This document shows, in pieces, positions 26,755 to 36,275 of a stretch of DNA of 64,000 bases. Within the stretch, counting starts at the first letter, position 1; each line of letters opens with the position of its first letter. A program made the position numbers and the translations under genes. The DNA comes from Clostridium sp. MB40-C1 (GTDB taxonomy: Bacteria > Bacillota > Clostridia > Clostridiales > Clostridiaceae). The stretch spans positions 1,674,001 to 1,738,000 of the forward strand of contig NZ_CP133189.1 in NCBI RefSeq assembly GCF_030913655.1, in the 5' to 3' direction. The notes under the pieces were generated by a model that saw only the letters and a list, made by a program, of their open reading frames with translations, ran no database searches and had not been told where the DNA came from.

Positions 26755-28425
26755 TTATTTTAATTCTTTTTTCTTAAGCTCATTACTCAACTTTAAGTTT
26801 TCACTATAATCAACACTACAATCAATAATAGCAGGAACATTTTGAGCAAGTGCTTCTTTAAGGATAGGAACTAATTCCTCTGCTTTATTTACTCTGTAAC
26901 CTTTTAATCCCATAGATTCAGCATACTTAACGAAATCAGGATTAGTAAAATCAACAAAAGCACATTCTCCAAATTGTTCTTCTTGTTTCCATTTTATTAA
27001 TCCATAGTTAGAGTCATTAAATATTAAAGTTACAAATGGAGTGCCTATTCTAAGAGCTGTCTCTAATTCTTGGCTATTCATCATAAATCCACCATCACCA
27101 GTAACAGCTACAACTTTTTTATCTGGATTCACAAGTTTTGCCCCTACTGCTCCTGGAATAGCTATACCCATAGAAGCAAATCCATTTGAAATAATACATG
27201 TGTTTGGCTTTAAACAATGATAGTGTCTAGCTACCCACATTTTATGAGCTCCTACATCAGAAACAACTATATCATCTTCTCCCATAACTTGACGTAAATC
27301 ATAAAGTATCTTTTGAGGTTTCATAGGGAAACTGGCGTCATCTTTATAAGATTCATACTCATTTACTAACTTTTCTTTTATTTCTAATGCATATTGAGGT
27401 GTCTCTTGTCTACTAGAACGTCTTGTTATTTCATAAAGCGAATCTGCTATATCTCCAACTACCTCTACTTTTGGGATGTAACACTTATTAATTTCTGCTT
27501 TTTCTGAACTTATATGAATTATTTCTATTTCTCCATTAGGATTCCATTTTTTAGGAGCGTATTCTATTATATCATATCCTACTGCAATTACTAAATCTAC
27601 TTTTTCCAAAATGCGGTTTACATAGTCACGTTGTGCAAGTCCTATACTCCAAAGTGATAATGGGTGAGTGTATGGTATTACTCCTTTTCCCATAAAAGTA
27701 TTGGCAACAGGAATGTTAAGTCTATTTACCATATCTAATAAAGCAGTGCTAGCATTTGCTCTTATTGCTCCATTTCCAACAAGAATAACTGGGTTTTTAG
27801 CTCTTGAAATTGCAATAGCAGCCTTTTCAATACTACTATAAGAAGCAAATCCATTTTCTAAATCTCCATGTTTTAATGGCTTACCTTCCGCTGGCATAGC
27901 AGCAATGTTTTGAGGTAGATCTATATGAACAGCGCCTGGCTTCTCACTGGATGCCATTTTAAAACCTTTTCTTATGATTTCAGGTGCTGTATCTGGTCTT
28001 ACTACTTGCCTATTCCACTTAGTTACAGGAGCAAACATAGCCACTAAATCTAAATATTGATGTGACTCTACATGCATTCTATCTGTACCAGCCTGACCTG
28101 TTATAGCTACTAATGGTGCTCCATCCAAGTTAGCATCTGCAACACCTGTCATTAGATTAGTTGCCCCTGGTCCTAATGTGGAAAGACATACTCCAGGTTT
28201 TCCAGTTAGTCTTCCATAAACATCAGCCATGAAAGAAGCTCCTTGCTCATGACGTGTTGTAACAAATCTTATAGTAGAGTTTTTTAATGCATTCATAAAA
28301 GTGAGATTTTCTTCACCAGGAATACCAAAAATATACTCTACGCCCTCATTTTCTAAGCATTTAACCATTAACTCTGCAGTATTACACTGTTTTTCATTAT
28401 TTTCTGGTTCTGGTTGGTTTTTCAT
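26755..28425 (-). CDS. alsS: Acetolactate synthase, catabolic-type (AlsS-like)
   Basis: 556-residue thiamine diphosphate enzyme that joins two pyruvates to acetolactate. Catalytic Glu60 is in TRHEQGASFMADVYGRLTG; the ThDP-magnesium motif is VTGDGGFMMNSQELETAL with NDSNYGLIKW. The blocks VGYDIIEYAPKKWNP and the C-terminal VDYSENLKLSNELKKKE are like Bacillus AlsS rather than IlvB, and no small regulatory subunit gene (ilvN) is adjacent. That favours the catabolic role (overflow of pyruvate to acetoin). No acetolactate decarboxylase gene is next to it. Start after CTTAGGAGGAAGTTT. Single-gene transcript. Confidence 0.85.
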   Translation of the reverse strand: MKNQPEPENNEKQCNTAELMVKCLENEGVEYIFGIPGEENLTFMNALKNSTIRFVTTRHEQGASFMADVYGRLTGKPGVCLSTLGPGATNLMTGVADANLDGAPLVAITGQAGTDRMHVESHQYLDLVAMFAPVTKWNRQVVRPDTAPEIIRKGFKMASSEKPGAVHIDLPQNIAAMPAEGKPLKHGDLENGFASYSSIEKAAIAISRAKNPVILVGNGAIRANASTALLDMVNRLNIPVANTFMGKGVIPYTHPLSLWSIGLAQRDYVNRILEKVDLVIAVGYDIIEYAPKKWNPNGEIEIIHISSEKAEINKCYIPKVEVVGDIADSLYEITRRSSRQETPQYALEIKEKLVNEYESYKDDASFPMKPQKILYDLRQVMGEDDIVVSDVGAHKMWVARHYHCLKPNTCIISNGFASMGIAIPGAVGAKLVNPDKKVVAVTGDGGFMMNSQELETALRIGTPFVTLIFNDSNYGLIKWKQEEQFGECAFVDFTNPDFVKYAESMGLKGYRVNKAEELVPILKEALAQNVPAIIDCSVDYSENLKLSNELKKKELK

Positions 28426-28710
28426 AAACTTCCTCCTAAGCTATTACACATATAAATATAAAATTCGCATACATAATAGCACACTCAGTAAATAAATTCA
28501 ATAAAAATGTAATTACCTAGTCAAGTATAAGAAATTTTTTTGTTTTATTTCCTTCTACTCACACCATTGTACGTACTATTACATATACGGCGATTCATTA
28601 AAAATTATGTATTAGCTGATATCTCTTAGATATGATTTTATAACCAAAATTTTGAATATATTTATTATTTACTATAAACGTATATTTTAATTAACAGAGT
28701 TTTATAACAC
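28426..28710. other. Intergenic region upstream of acetolactate synthase
   Basis: AT-rich, no ORF and no strong hairpin. It must include the alsS promoter near its left end; no clear -35/-10 pair is called. Confidence 0.4.
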
Positions 28711-28745
28711 ATAAAAAAACAACAGTTTATTGCAAACTGCTGTCT
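28711..28745 (-). terminator. Terminator of the muropeptide operon
   Basis: On the minus strand CAGCAGTTTG pairs with AAACTGTTG, followed by TTTTTTTATG, 80 bases after murQ. Confidence 0.85.
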
Positions 28746-28824
28746 AATAAATATATACTTTTAAAAAATTTCTATTTCTTGTATACTTATAGTAAAATTG
28801 TATCCACGATAATATTCTACTGCT

Positions 28825-29724
28825 TTAAATAATGCATTTCTTTACATATCCACAATTTTTGTGAAGAAGTTCTTTTGCTTTATTGATTTCTAAATCTGTC
28901 TTTATAACTACTATGCTTAATTTCACATCATTATTTGTAGCCTTCAATACTTTGTCAATAGTTATATCATCCGCATCTGTAGTTAATTTAAGTATTCTTT
29001 TAGCTCTTGCTCCAAGCTTTTCATTAGAAGTTTGTACATCAACCATTAAATTATTATATACTTTTCCTAATTTGATCATAGTTCCAGTAGAAAGCATATT
29101 AAGCACCATTTTTTGTGCTGTACCACATTTCATTCTTGTAGAACCAGTGACTGCCTCTGGTCCCACTAAAACCGTTATAGGTATATGGGCAATGTTTGCC
29201 ATTTCACTATTTGGACTCATGGTAACACTTAACACTCTAGCTCCTACTTTCTTGCCATATTCCATAGCTCCTATAACATAAGGAGTCCTACCTGATGCGG
29301 CAATGCCACAAACTACATCCAAATTGCTTAGATTCTTTTTGGAGATTTCTTTAGCTCCAAGCTCCTTATTATCCTCAGCTCCTTCAACTGCTTTAAAAAT
29401 AGCTACATTTCCTCCTGCTATTATTCCTTGCACAAGCTCATCACTAACCCCATATGTAGGAGGACATTCAGAAGCATCTAATATTCCTATTCTTCCACTT
29501 GTTCCAGCTCCTACATATATAAGTCTTCCACCTCTTCTTAACCTTTCAGCTATAGCATCTACTGCCTTTGCTATGTTCTCTTTTTCTTTTTCTACAGCCT
29601 CAGCTACTTTTTTGTCTTCTTTATTTATCATTTCTATCATTTCAAGTGTACTTACACTATCGATATTTGTAGTATCTTTGTTTATCTGTTCTGTTGCAAG
29701 TTTTGATAGCTCCTCAGTATTCAT
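28825..29724 (-). CDS. murQ: N-acetylmuramic acid 6-phosphate etherase
   Basis: 299-residue SIS-domain etherase that splits MurNAc-6-phosphate into GlcNAc-6-phosphate and D-lactate. The family signature is clear: [32 protein letters not shown], then [14 protein letters not shown] and [20 protein letters not shown]. Start at the ATG at 29724, 8 bases after AGGAG; a second ATG 6 bases earlier is too close to the site. It is the last gene of a long minus-strand operon and follows mupG by 14 bases. The C-terminal region ([15 protein letters not shown]) is short but within family range. Confidence 0.95.
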   Translation of the reverse strand: MNTEELSKLATEQINKDTTNIDSVSTLEMIEMINKEDKKVAEAVEKEKENIAKAVDAIAERLRRGGRLIYVGAGTSGRIGILDASECPPTYGVSDELVQGIIAGGNVAIFKAVEGAEDNKELGAKEISKKNLSNLDVVCGIAASGRTPYVIGAMEYGKKVGARVLSVTMSPNSEMANIAHIPITVLVGPEAVTGSTRMKCGTAQKMVLNMLSTGTMIKLGKVYNNLMVDVQTSNEKLGARAKRILKLTTDADDITIDKVLKATNNDVKLSIVVIKTDLEINKAKELLHKNCGYVKKCII

Positions 29725-29738
29725 TTTCATATCTCCTA

Positions 29739-30821
29739 TTACTTTGTAAATTTAAATTTTTGCCACGGTTCTACATAATTAAGTAAAAAAAGGTCCTTTC
29801 CCGAAATATTTCCAACTATATTTGTTCTTCCAAAGTTTTTCATATCTTTAAGGGCTATTTGAAGCTCACCTGCATAATGTCCATACAATGACGTATCTAT
29901 TATTATATCCCCTCTTTTAATATCAGGAGTATTAAATGGTAAAAATTCATGTTCTTTATATTTAACTCTGCTTTGAGTGGAACGTATAACATAGTCTGAA
30001 ACATCACCTCTGTTAAAATGAGGTTCATTTAATACAATATCTTTTTCAATCTCTGGTATATTATTAGCAAGTTCTACCTTAAAGGTAAGCATATCTTTAT
30101 CTATTTTACTTAATGCTTTAAGTTCTTCCTCTGAAGCAAAGGCATTAGCAATTATAACATCATCTATAAGGCCTGTTACAAATAAGTGCTTAGCTTGAGA
30201 TTCTATATTCATCTCTCTATGCATTTCAAGAGTACATAGTCCCTCATTTAAAGGCCATGGTCCAAAAGTTGCGGCCTTGGAATTTATAAACGCTGAAGTT
30301 CTTATGCCTAAGTTTTTAAATTGTTTAGAACATTTTATAAAATGCTTATAATTTAAACCCGTATACCTATGGGGGTAAAAATTATGACACCCCATTAGTT
30401 TATCTACATTAGGTTTATAACTCATTATATTTTCTATGTATTTTGTACCATTGCTAATATTTAATTCTATAAATAAATCTTCATTGTTGTATGTCATAAT
30501 TGACTCTTCATTTCCTGTAAAGCCCATATCTAGTCTTATACCATATACTCCCATTTCCTTAAAAAAAGATAAATCACTATAACTTATTCCTATTTCCTTA
30601 AAAACTTTTGGACTTACATCTGCAACTACCTGCATATTCTTATTTTTAGCAACTCTTAGAGTTTCCTTAAACTCACTTAATATTTTTTCTTTATTACCCT
30701 CTACAGAAAGCAGGCATGTAAATATCCTTGTAAATCCATATTTAGCCGCAAGTTCTATATACTTTATGTTCTCTTCCACAGAAGCATGTCCTGGATAAAC
30801 AGAAATCCCTAACCTTTTCAT
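29739..30821 (-). CDS. mupG: 6-phospho-N-acetylmuramidase (MupG, DUF871)
   Basis: 360-residue protein of the DUF871 family, now GH170, whose member MupG of Staphylococcus aureus hydrolyses MurNAc-6-phosphate-GlcNAc. An N-terminal TIM barrel starts [19 protein letters not shown], with [13 protein letters not shown] and [13 protein letters not shown] motifs, and a C-terminal cyclophilin-like domain ([12 protein letters not shown]). The reaction would release MurNAc-6-phosphate for MurQ, whose gene is 14 bases downstream. Start follows AGAGGTGATTTATAT. DUF871 proteins may also act on other phospho-disaccharides, but the neighbours support muropeptides. Confidence 0.88.
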   Translation of the reverse strand: MKRLGISVYPGHASVEENIKYIELAAKYGFTRIFTCLLSVEGNKEKILSEFKETLRVAKNKNMQVVADVSPKVFKEIGISYSDLSFFKEMGVYGIRLDMGFTGNEESIMTYNNEDLFIELNISNGTKYIENIMSYKPNVDKLMGCHNFYPHRYTGLNYKHFIKCSKQFKNLGIRTSAFINSKAATFGPWPLNEGLCTLEMHREMNIESQAKHLFVTGLIDDVIIANAFASEEELKALSKIDKDMLTFKVELANNIPEIEKDIVLNEPHFNRGDVSDYVIRSTQSRVKYKEHEFLPFNTPDIKRGDIIIDTSLYGHYAGELQIALKDMKNFGRTNIVGNISGKDLFLLNYVEPWQKFKFTK

Positions 30822-30828
30822 ATATAAA

Positions 30829-31983
30829 TCACCTCTTTACTGTTGTTATATTGCCAAGAATAACTCTCTTTTCTGCGCCAGTAGCCCCTATTACATTGCT
30901 ACAATTCCCATTTATAGTTTCATTAGCCAGAACAGCAAAAGCCACCGCTTCTTTTGCATCTGAAGACATGCCTATATCTTCACCTGTTAAAATTCTACAT
31001 TCTGGCATGAGTTTTTCAAGCATCCCTATAAGAGTCTTATTGTAGCTGCCTCCACCACCTATTATTACCTCATCTATCTTATTTTTCGTAAATATAAATC
31101 TTCTATAATTTTCACTTATAGATTTAGCTGTAAACATTGTTACGGTAGCTATTATATCTTCTGAGGAAATACTGTTAAATTTATTTAGAAGCCTATCTAC
31201 AAACTGGCTTCCAAAAAGTTCTCTTCCAGTAGTTTTGGGAGGTTTCATTTTTATATAGTCTATGTTCATAAGCTCCTTTAGGATATTTTCATCAACTTTA
31301 CCTAAAGCTGCAAAAGCTCCATTCATATCATAAGAACACCCTTTAAGTCTTTTTGTTACCTCGTCTATTATCATATTTCCGGGACCAGTATCAAAAGCAT
31401 AAATATCATCTAATTTACACATAGCAGGAATTACGGTTACATTGCCTATTCCCCCTATGTTTTGAAGGGCTCTGTTTTTTTTACACCTATATAGTATATA
31501 TTCAGTGTAAGGCACTAAAGGAGCACCTTCTCCACCTGCTGCCATATCCATTGTTCTAAAATTTGACACTACAGTTGTATTTGTTTCAAAAGCTACGACA
31601 GAAGGTTCTCCTATCTGAAGTGTTGATCTAAAAAAATTCTTATTCCGCCTTGGAATGTGATATATAGTTTGTCCATGAGAACCTATAAAATCAAGTTTAT
31701 TCAAATCAAAATTTGCCTTATTACATACATTTTTAACTGCATTAGAAAATACATATCCTAATTCAAAATTAAGGCTGCAAATTTTTTCTACATTTGATTT
31801 TGAAGTATTGCAGCAGCAATGAATTTTTTCTTTTAATTTTTGTGGTATCTCCTCACTTATAAATTCTATAAGCTGAACTTTTGTATCTATTCCACAACCT
31901 TCTATACTCACAAGAGCTGCATCTATGCCATCTAGTGAAGTACCTGACATAATGCCTACTGCGTACTTTTTACTCTGACTCAT
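30829..31983 (-). CDS. anmK: Anhydro-N-acetylmuramic acid kinase
   Basis: 384-residue AnmK of the ASKHA kinase fold. It opens and phosphorylates 1,6-anhydro-MurNAc, giving MurNAc-6-phosphate. Signature motifs: GIMSGTSLDGIDAALV, DFIGSHGQTIYHIP, NFRTMDMAAGGEGAPLVPY, NIGGIGNVT and FDTGPGNMIID. The start at 31983 overlaps the last 14 bases of murK and has GGGGGATTAAGA upstream, so the two are translationally coupled. An upstream frame extension is not likely to be used. Anhydro sugars arise from lytic transglycosylases, so this adds a second entry point to the pathway. Confidence 0.94.
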   Translation of the reverse strand: MSQSKKYAVGIMSGTSLDGIDAALVSIEGCGIDTKVQLIEFISEEIPQKLKEKIHCCCNTSKSNVEKICSLNFELGYVFSNAVKNVCNKANFDLNKLDFIGSHGQTIYHIPRRNKNFFRSTLQIGEPSVVAFETNTTVVSNFRTMDMAAGGEGAPLVPYTEYILYRCKKNRALQNIGGIGNVTVIPAMCKLDDIYAFDTGPGNMIIDEVTKRLKGCSYDMNGAFAALGKVDENILKELMNIDYIKMKPPKTTGRELFGSQFVDRLLNKFNSISSEDIIATVTMFTAKSISENYRRFIFTKNKIDEVIIGGGGSYNKTLIGMLEKLMPECRILTGEDIGMSSDAKEAVAFAVLANETINGNCSNVIGATGAEKRVILGNITTVKR

Positions 31984-32884
31984 TCTTAATCCCCCACTTT
32001 TTAAGTGATAGATAATACCCACCTTTTGCAGATGATACATCCTCATATTTAATGGTTACACCTTTAATTCTATTTTTAATATAAAAATCAAAAGTTTCTC
32101 TAACAATGCGAACTTTTGTAATTATACTTCCTTTTAATGCTACTTTTATATCATGAGGCTCTCCTAATTTTGTCCAAACTCTTTCCGTAATTTTTGCAAT
32201 ATCTACTCCTGCATTTTGTAAAATTTCTACTGCATTTTTCTCCCCTTGCTCTGCCATTTTAGATATAAGCGGCGCTATTGCTGCTATTTCATTTTTAGTG
32301 GCGGAATATATAAATTGTTTAATACTATTTATACTCTCAATATCTAAATTTTCTAGTATAGCCTCAGTCAGCTTACTATTTGATAATCCTTCCTCATAAT
32401 CATATATCATTTTTTTAAGAGCTTCTATTACTATATAGTATCCGCTGCCCTCATCTCCTAAGAGATGTCCCCATCCACCAGATATTACATTTAAACCTTT
32501 GTAAGTTCCTATGCTTATAGAGCCAGTTCCCGCTATAGTAAGTATTCCTTCCTCGCCTTTAAGAAGTGCATATAATGCAATTTGTGCATCATTATAAATC
32601 TCAGGAATTATATTAAGTCTCTTCTGCACTGCATCTTTAACTATTTTTCTGTTTTCACCTACTTCTATGCCAGCAATACCCATATAAATCCCTACAAGTT
32701 TATGCTCCTTTAGGTTTAAAGTGCACTCTTCTATTGACTCAATAATATTTGAAACTGCTACTTTCTGATTTAAAGTTAAATTTGCATATCCCTTTAATGA
32801 TTTAAACAATTCCTCCCCTTGCCTGTTATAAGCTATAGTTTCAGTTTTTGTTCCTCCGCCATCAGTGCATATGACATATTCCAC
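31970..32884 (-). CDS. murK: Murein sugar kinase (BadF/BadG/BcrA/BcrD family)
   Basis: 304-residue ASKHA kinase with phosphate motif ICTDGGGTKTETIAYN, then GIMGIAG-like VGIYMGIAGIE and adenosine region ILTIAGTGSISIG with GGWGHLLGDEGSGY. This is the N-acetylglucosamine kinase-like group that includes MurK of Clostridium acetobutylicum, which phosphorylates both MurNAc and GlcNAc at C6. The context (anmK, mupG, murQ) favours that activity. It uses a GTG start preceded by GAAGGTGATA. The C-terminus overlaps anmK. Plain GlcNAc kinase is the main alternative. Confidence 0.85.
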   Translation of the reverse strand: MEYVICTDGGGTKTETIAYNRQGEELFKSLKGYANLTLNQKVAVSNIIESIEECTLNLKEHKLVGIYMGIAGIEVGENRKIVKDAVQKRLNIIPEIYNDAQIALYALLKGEEGILTIAGTGSISIGTYKGLNVISGGWGHLLGDEGSGYYIVIEALKKMIYDYEEGLSNSKLTEAILENLDIESINSIKQFIYSATKNEIAAIAPLISKMAEQGEKNAVEILQNAGVDIAKITERVWTKLGEPHDIKVALKGSIITKVRIVRETFDFYIKNRIKGVTIKYEDVSSAKGGYYLSLKKWGIKNESE

Positions 32885-32956
32885 ACTATCACCTTCTAAC
32901 TACATCAAATATTTGCATTCCCTTAATTCTATGTTAATTATCTATATTAAACTTTG

Positions 32957-35623
32957 CTAAATATTTACTAAAATTTCAATAATATTTCCCAGCTCATCAT
33001 CTGGTACAACTATACCTAAAACTTCTTCTATATCCACAATTCCTACTTTTAATGTATTAAAAAGTTCACTATATCTAGATAAAATTAACTGCAAATTACT
33101 ACACTTGCCTGTTTCTTCTCGATTAACTAACTTTTCAATCAAACATCCAAAATGCATTAACAAGCCATTAAATTTTTCTATATCAATAAGAATTTCATAT
33201 TCTTGTTTCATATGATCTAATATTTCAACAAATTTATTTATAATAAATTCATAATTACCTAAATTTAAACAATCTCTATAAACAGCCTTAATACCTTTTA
33301 TTATTTCATTCTCTTCAGCATCAACATCTATAGGCTTATCTATAAATTTTTCAAAAAAATCACCTATACTTATATAATTAATACCCTCTACTTCAGGATT
33401 AAATGCACTTATAATATACTCTATGTCATGCTCTTTTTTAATTTTCAAAACAGCTTCTTTAAATTTACTTTTATCTTTCATACTTAAATTAAATACTTCA
33501 TATTCATCTTTATTAAACTTGTTATATATAAGCTGTTTGAGTTTGTGAGCTGTACCTTGTCCTGTTAAACATGCAGTGATAATTACTTTCGTATTTTTAT
33601 TAATTTCTTTGTCTATAGAACCTCCTACATATTTACTTTCAGTAGCTACAGACTTTAAAATCTCATCTAAACTTTCATTGAGAAGAGCTTTTCTTGTGGC
33701 CTCTATAACAATAGGTGTACTGACCATATCCACAGTTTCAACTCTGATTCCAGTATTTTCTTTTATAATATTGCTAAAATATTTCAAAGAACCCATATCT
33801 GCTAATATTAAAGTACCCTTGCCTTCATCCTTTTCCTTTACTAATTCTTCTATTTTTAAAAGAGCTTCCTCAGGTTTCATATAAAGTGGCATATCAAATC
33901 CTACTGCATAATTACTGTTAAGTAAACTGTTTGAGACCTCTACCATAGAAGATGCAGTTGAATTACCATGCATGGCAACTATTATTGCAACTTTTCCCTT
34001 TTCTACTGAATAATCGGCTGCAAAAAACATAGTTATGAATCCTATTTCACCTATAGGTACAGTTATATTGTATTTTTCTTCTAATTTATATGAAAGTAAA
34101 AGTGCTAATTTAAATTCCTGTGGATATTTCTTTCTAACACTATCAATTTTCGGATTTTCAATTACTATGTTTTGTTTAATTCTTACTAAAAATGTATCTA
34201 TATGCATAAGTAATCCTATAAAAATACTTCTAGGGATTTCCCTTTTTAACTTATACTCCGCTAACTTCATAAAACTTTTAAGCATATCATATAGTTCATT
34301 ATTAACAATTACTTTTATATCTTCATTTTCATCTTCTCGTATGTTGTGAATATAATTATTTATAAACTTCTCTACATCGACTACTAATCTATTTTTTATT
34401 TCATCTTGATTATTTCCTTTTTCCTTTAAAGATTCTGTCCTTTTATCTATAAAATCATAAATATTAGGTGCTATAGTATATTTATCTTTTAAATCCTCTA
34501 TATCATTTGTTATTGTTGTCTCGTAACAATCTAAAGTTAATTTTCTTGGATTAATTTTTTTACTAAAGAGAAGACTACTTCTAATCTCCTTAGAAAAGTC
34601 CTCAAGTCTTATTTTTATATTATTATTATTAAACATACTTCTTAAAAAAGCTTTGGCAGATGCTATCTGAAGGTCACTTTTAAGCTGTCCTATATTATTG
34701 GGACATCTATAATTTATTATGGCTGTAAGTGCTTCCTCTTCTATTTGGATTTTCTTTGATACTCTCTTTGATTCAGCATTTAAGAAATTCTTTATTAATT
34801 CTAGTCTTTCATTTACAGACCACTCTCTAAGTGGTGGAAGTGATATAGTTACTGGTATTCTTCTTGCAAAAGTTTTCAAAAGAACTGAGCTTATATTTTC
34901 TGTTGTTGCACTTATTATCATAACATTTATTTTAATTGGAGTTGTTCCTCCTAATGGTATATACTGTCCTTCATCTATAAGAGTAAAAAGCATCTCTTGT
35001 CCTTCTGGTGGAAGCCTGTGAACTTCATCTAAGAAAAGTATTCCATCTCTACTCTTCTCTACAATTCCCTCTCTATCTTCATGAGCACCAGTATACGTTC
35101 CCTTTTTAACTCCAAATAAGTGAGAAATTAGTAATTGAGCATTATTTGCATAATCAGCACAATTAAACACTGCAAATTTATTTTTATCTCTTACTCTTCC
35201 AATTTCTAAAGCATATCTAAATATACATTTTGCAAAATAGGATTTACCCACGCCCGTTTCACCTACAATAAGTGTATGAAGACCATTAGGAGGGTATACA
35301 ACCGCAGCTTTAGCAAGTGCTATTTGATGTTTTAAGCTTGTATCCTTACCTATACAATTATCAAAAACAGATACATTTTCACACTTATCAGCATCTTCCT
35401 TGAGCTTTTCCGTCTTTATATAATAGAATACGGGTCTTCCTGTAGTTTTATGAATACTTCCATCGTCAATCAATTTGCTAAGTTCTCTAGATACATTTGA
35501 TCTTTGCATCTTTAAATAGCTACTTAGCATATCTGTAGTTGCTCCTTTTATACTTCCATCATTTTCATACTGATGTAAACATATTTTTCTTAAAGCTTTA
35601 TATATAGCTAAAACACTATACAT
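32957..35623 (-). CDS. LevR-like sigma-54 activator with PTS regulation domains
   Basis: 888 residues. Order: N-terminal winged helix (about 1-80, MLSSYLKMQRSNVSRELSKL); AAA+ sigma-54 domain (about 95-340) with GETGVGKSYFA, a GAFTGA-loop variant GTYTGA, and FLDEVHRLPPEGQ; PRD1 (about 430-540, FIGLLMHIDTF); an EIIA-mannose-like domain (about 545-690, VAIIVAMHGNSTASSMVEV with its histidine); an EIIB-like stretch; PRD2 at the C-terminus (LLMHFGCLIEKL). Family members are tuned by PTS phosphorylation and drive sigma-54 promoters of sugar operons. Encoded inside the PTS operon it presumably controls, which has a sigma-54 promoter at 39632. Confidence 0.92.
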   Translation of the reverse strand: MYSVLAIYKALRKICLHQYENDGSIKGATTDMLSSYLKMQRSNVSRELSKLIDDGSIHKTTGRPVFYYIKTEKLKEDADKCENVSVFDNCIGKDTSLKHQIALAKAAVVYPPNGLHTLIVGETGVGKSYFAKCIFRYALEIGRVRDKNKFAVFNCADYANNAQLLISHLFGVKKGTYTGAHEDREGIVEKSRDGILFLDEVHRLPPEGQEMLFTLIDEGQYIPLGGTTPIKINVMIISATTENISSVLLKTFARRIPVTISLPPLREWSVNERLELIKNFLNAESKRVSKKIQIEEEALTAIINYRCPNNIGQLKSDLQIASAKAFLRSMFNNNNIKIRLEDFSKEIRSSLLFSKKINPRKLTLDCYETTITNDIEDLKDKYTIAPNIYDFIDKRTESLKEKGNNQDEIKNRLVVDVEKFINNYIHNIREDENEDIKVIVNNELYDMLKSFMKLAEYKLKREIPRSIFIGLLMHIDTFLVRIKQNIVIENPKIDSVRKKYPQEFKLALLLSYKLEEKYNITVPIGEIGFITMFFAADYSVEKGKVAIIVAMHGNSTASSMVEVSNSLLNSNYAVGFDMPLYMKPEEALLKIEELVKEKDEGKGTLILADMGSLKYFSNIIKENTGIRVETVDMVSTPIVIEATRKALLNESLDEILKSVATESKYVGGSIDKEINKNTKVIITACLTGQGTAHKLKQLIYNKFNKDEYEVFNLSMKDKSKFKEAVLKIKKEHDIEYIISAFNPEVEGINYISIGDFFEKFIDKPIDVDAEENEIIKGIKAVYRDCLNLGNYEFIINKFVEILDHMKQEYEILIDIEKFNGLLMHFGCLIEKLVNREETGKCSNLQLILSRYSELFNTLKVGIVDIEEVLGIVVPDDELGNIIEILVNI

Positions 35624-35633
35624 ACTATATTCC

Positions 35634-35927
35634 TCATTTCTTTCTAGGCTTATTTCTATACCTTATTGCCTCTTTTTCATGTTTTGCCATAATGTCTCTT
35701 GTTATTTCAAAAAACATTATACTTTCTATAGAAAATATAGCAATTAATATATTTAGAACCCAAGGACTTATAGACTTAAATACAATAAGTGGCATTAAAA
35801 TGGTAAGCGGTGCAGTAAAAGCTAGTATCCACCTATTTATCTTAAACTTCGTTTTTACTACATTAGATATTTTAACTCCTGCCAATATAATGGCAATAAA
35901 TGCAACAAAATAAAATATTCTATACAT
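35634..35927 (-). CDS. Small membrane protein in the PTS operon
   Basis: 97 residues with three predicted membrane helices (FYFVAFIAIILAGV, WILAFTAPLTILMPLIVF, WVLNILIAIFSIESIMFF) and a basic C-terminal tail (KHEKEAIRYRNKPRKK). No family is recognised. It lies between PTS IIA (23-base gap) and the LevR-like regulator (10-base gap) and has a TAGGGTGATGTGA site before its ATG, so it is a real member of the operon. A role in transport or in membrane tethering of the regulator is conceivable but unsupported. Confidence 0.75.
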   Translation of the reverse strand: MYRIFYFVAFIAIILAGVKISNVVKTKFKINRWILAFTAPLTILMPLIVFKSISPWVLNILIAIFSIESIMFFEITRDIMAKHEKEAIRYRNKPRKK

Positions 35928-35950
35928 TCACATCACCCTAGATTATATAT

Positions 35951-36253
35951 TTATTTTCTAAATTCTTCATACATTTTAACCATCTGCTCTATCAAACATT
36001 TCTCTGATATAGCTGTCATAAGCTGATCTTGAGCATGTACCATAAGAAGGGACATTTTAATTGATTCTCCATTTAATTCTGTTTGTATAAGTTTAGTTTG
36101 AGTATTATGGGCTAAATCCAATTCTTCTTGAGCTTTTTTTAATTTTTCTTGTGCAACTTTTATATGCCCATTTCTGGCTTGTTCCAATGCTTCATATGCT
36201 AATGCTCTAGCATCTCCTCCATGTGATATTATATTAAATATTTCTTCTTCCAT
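35951..36253 (-). CDS. PTS lactose/cellobiose-type IIA component
   Basis: 100-residue helical EIIA of the lactose/cellobiose (Lac/Cel/Chb) family. The phosphorylated histidine is His73 in LMVHAQDQLMTAI, with the metal-binding aspartate Asp76 of the trimer. It passes phosphate from HPr to the IIB protein. It belongs to the operon IIB-IIC-GH4-IIA. Start follows GCGGAGGGAATATC. Confidence 0.93.
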   Translation of the reverse strand: MEEEIFNIISHGGDARALAYEALEQARNGHIKVAQEKLKKAQEELDLAHNTQTKLIQTELNGESIKMSLLMVHAQDQLMTAISEKCLIEQMVKMYEEFRK

Positions 36254-36275
36254 TGATATTCCCTCCGCTTATGTA

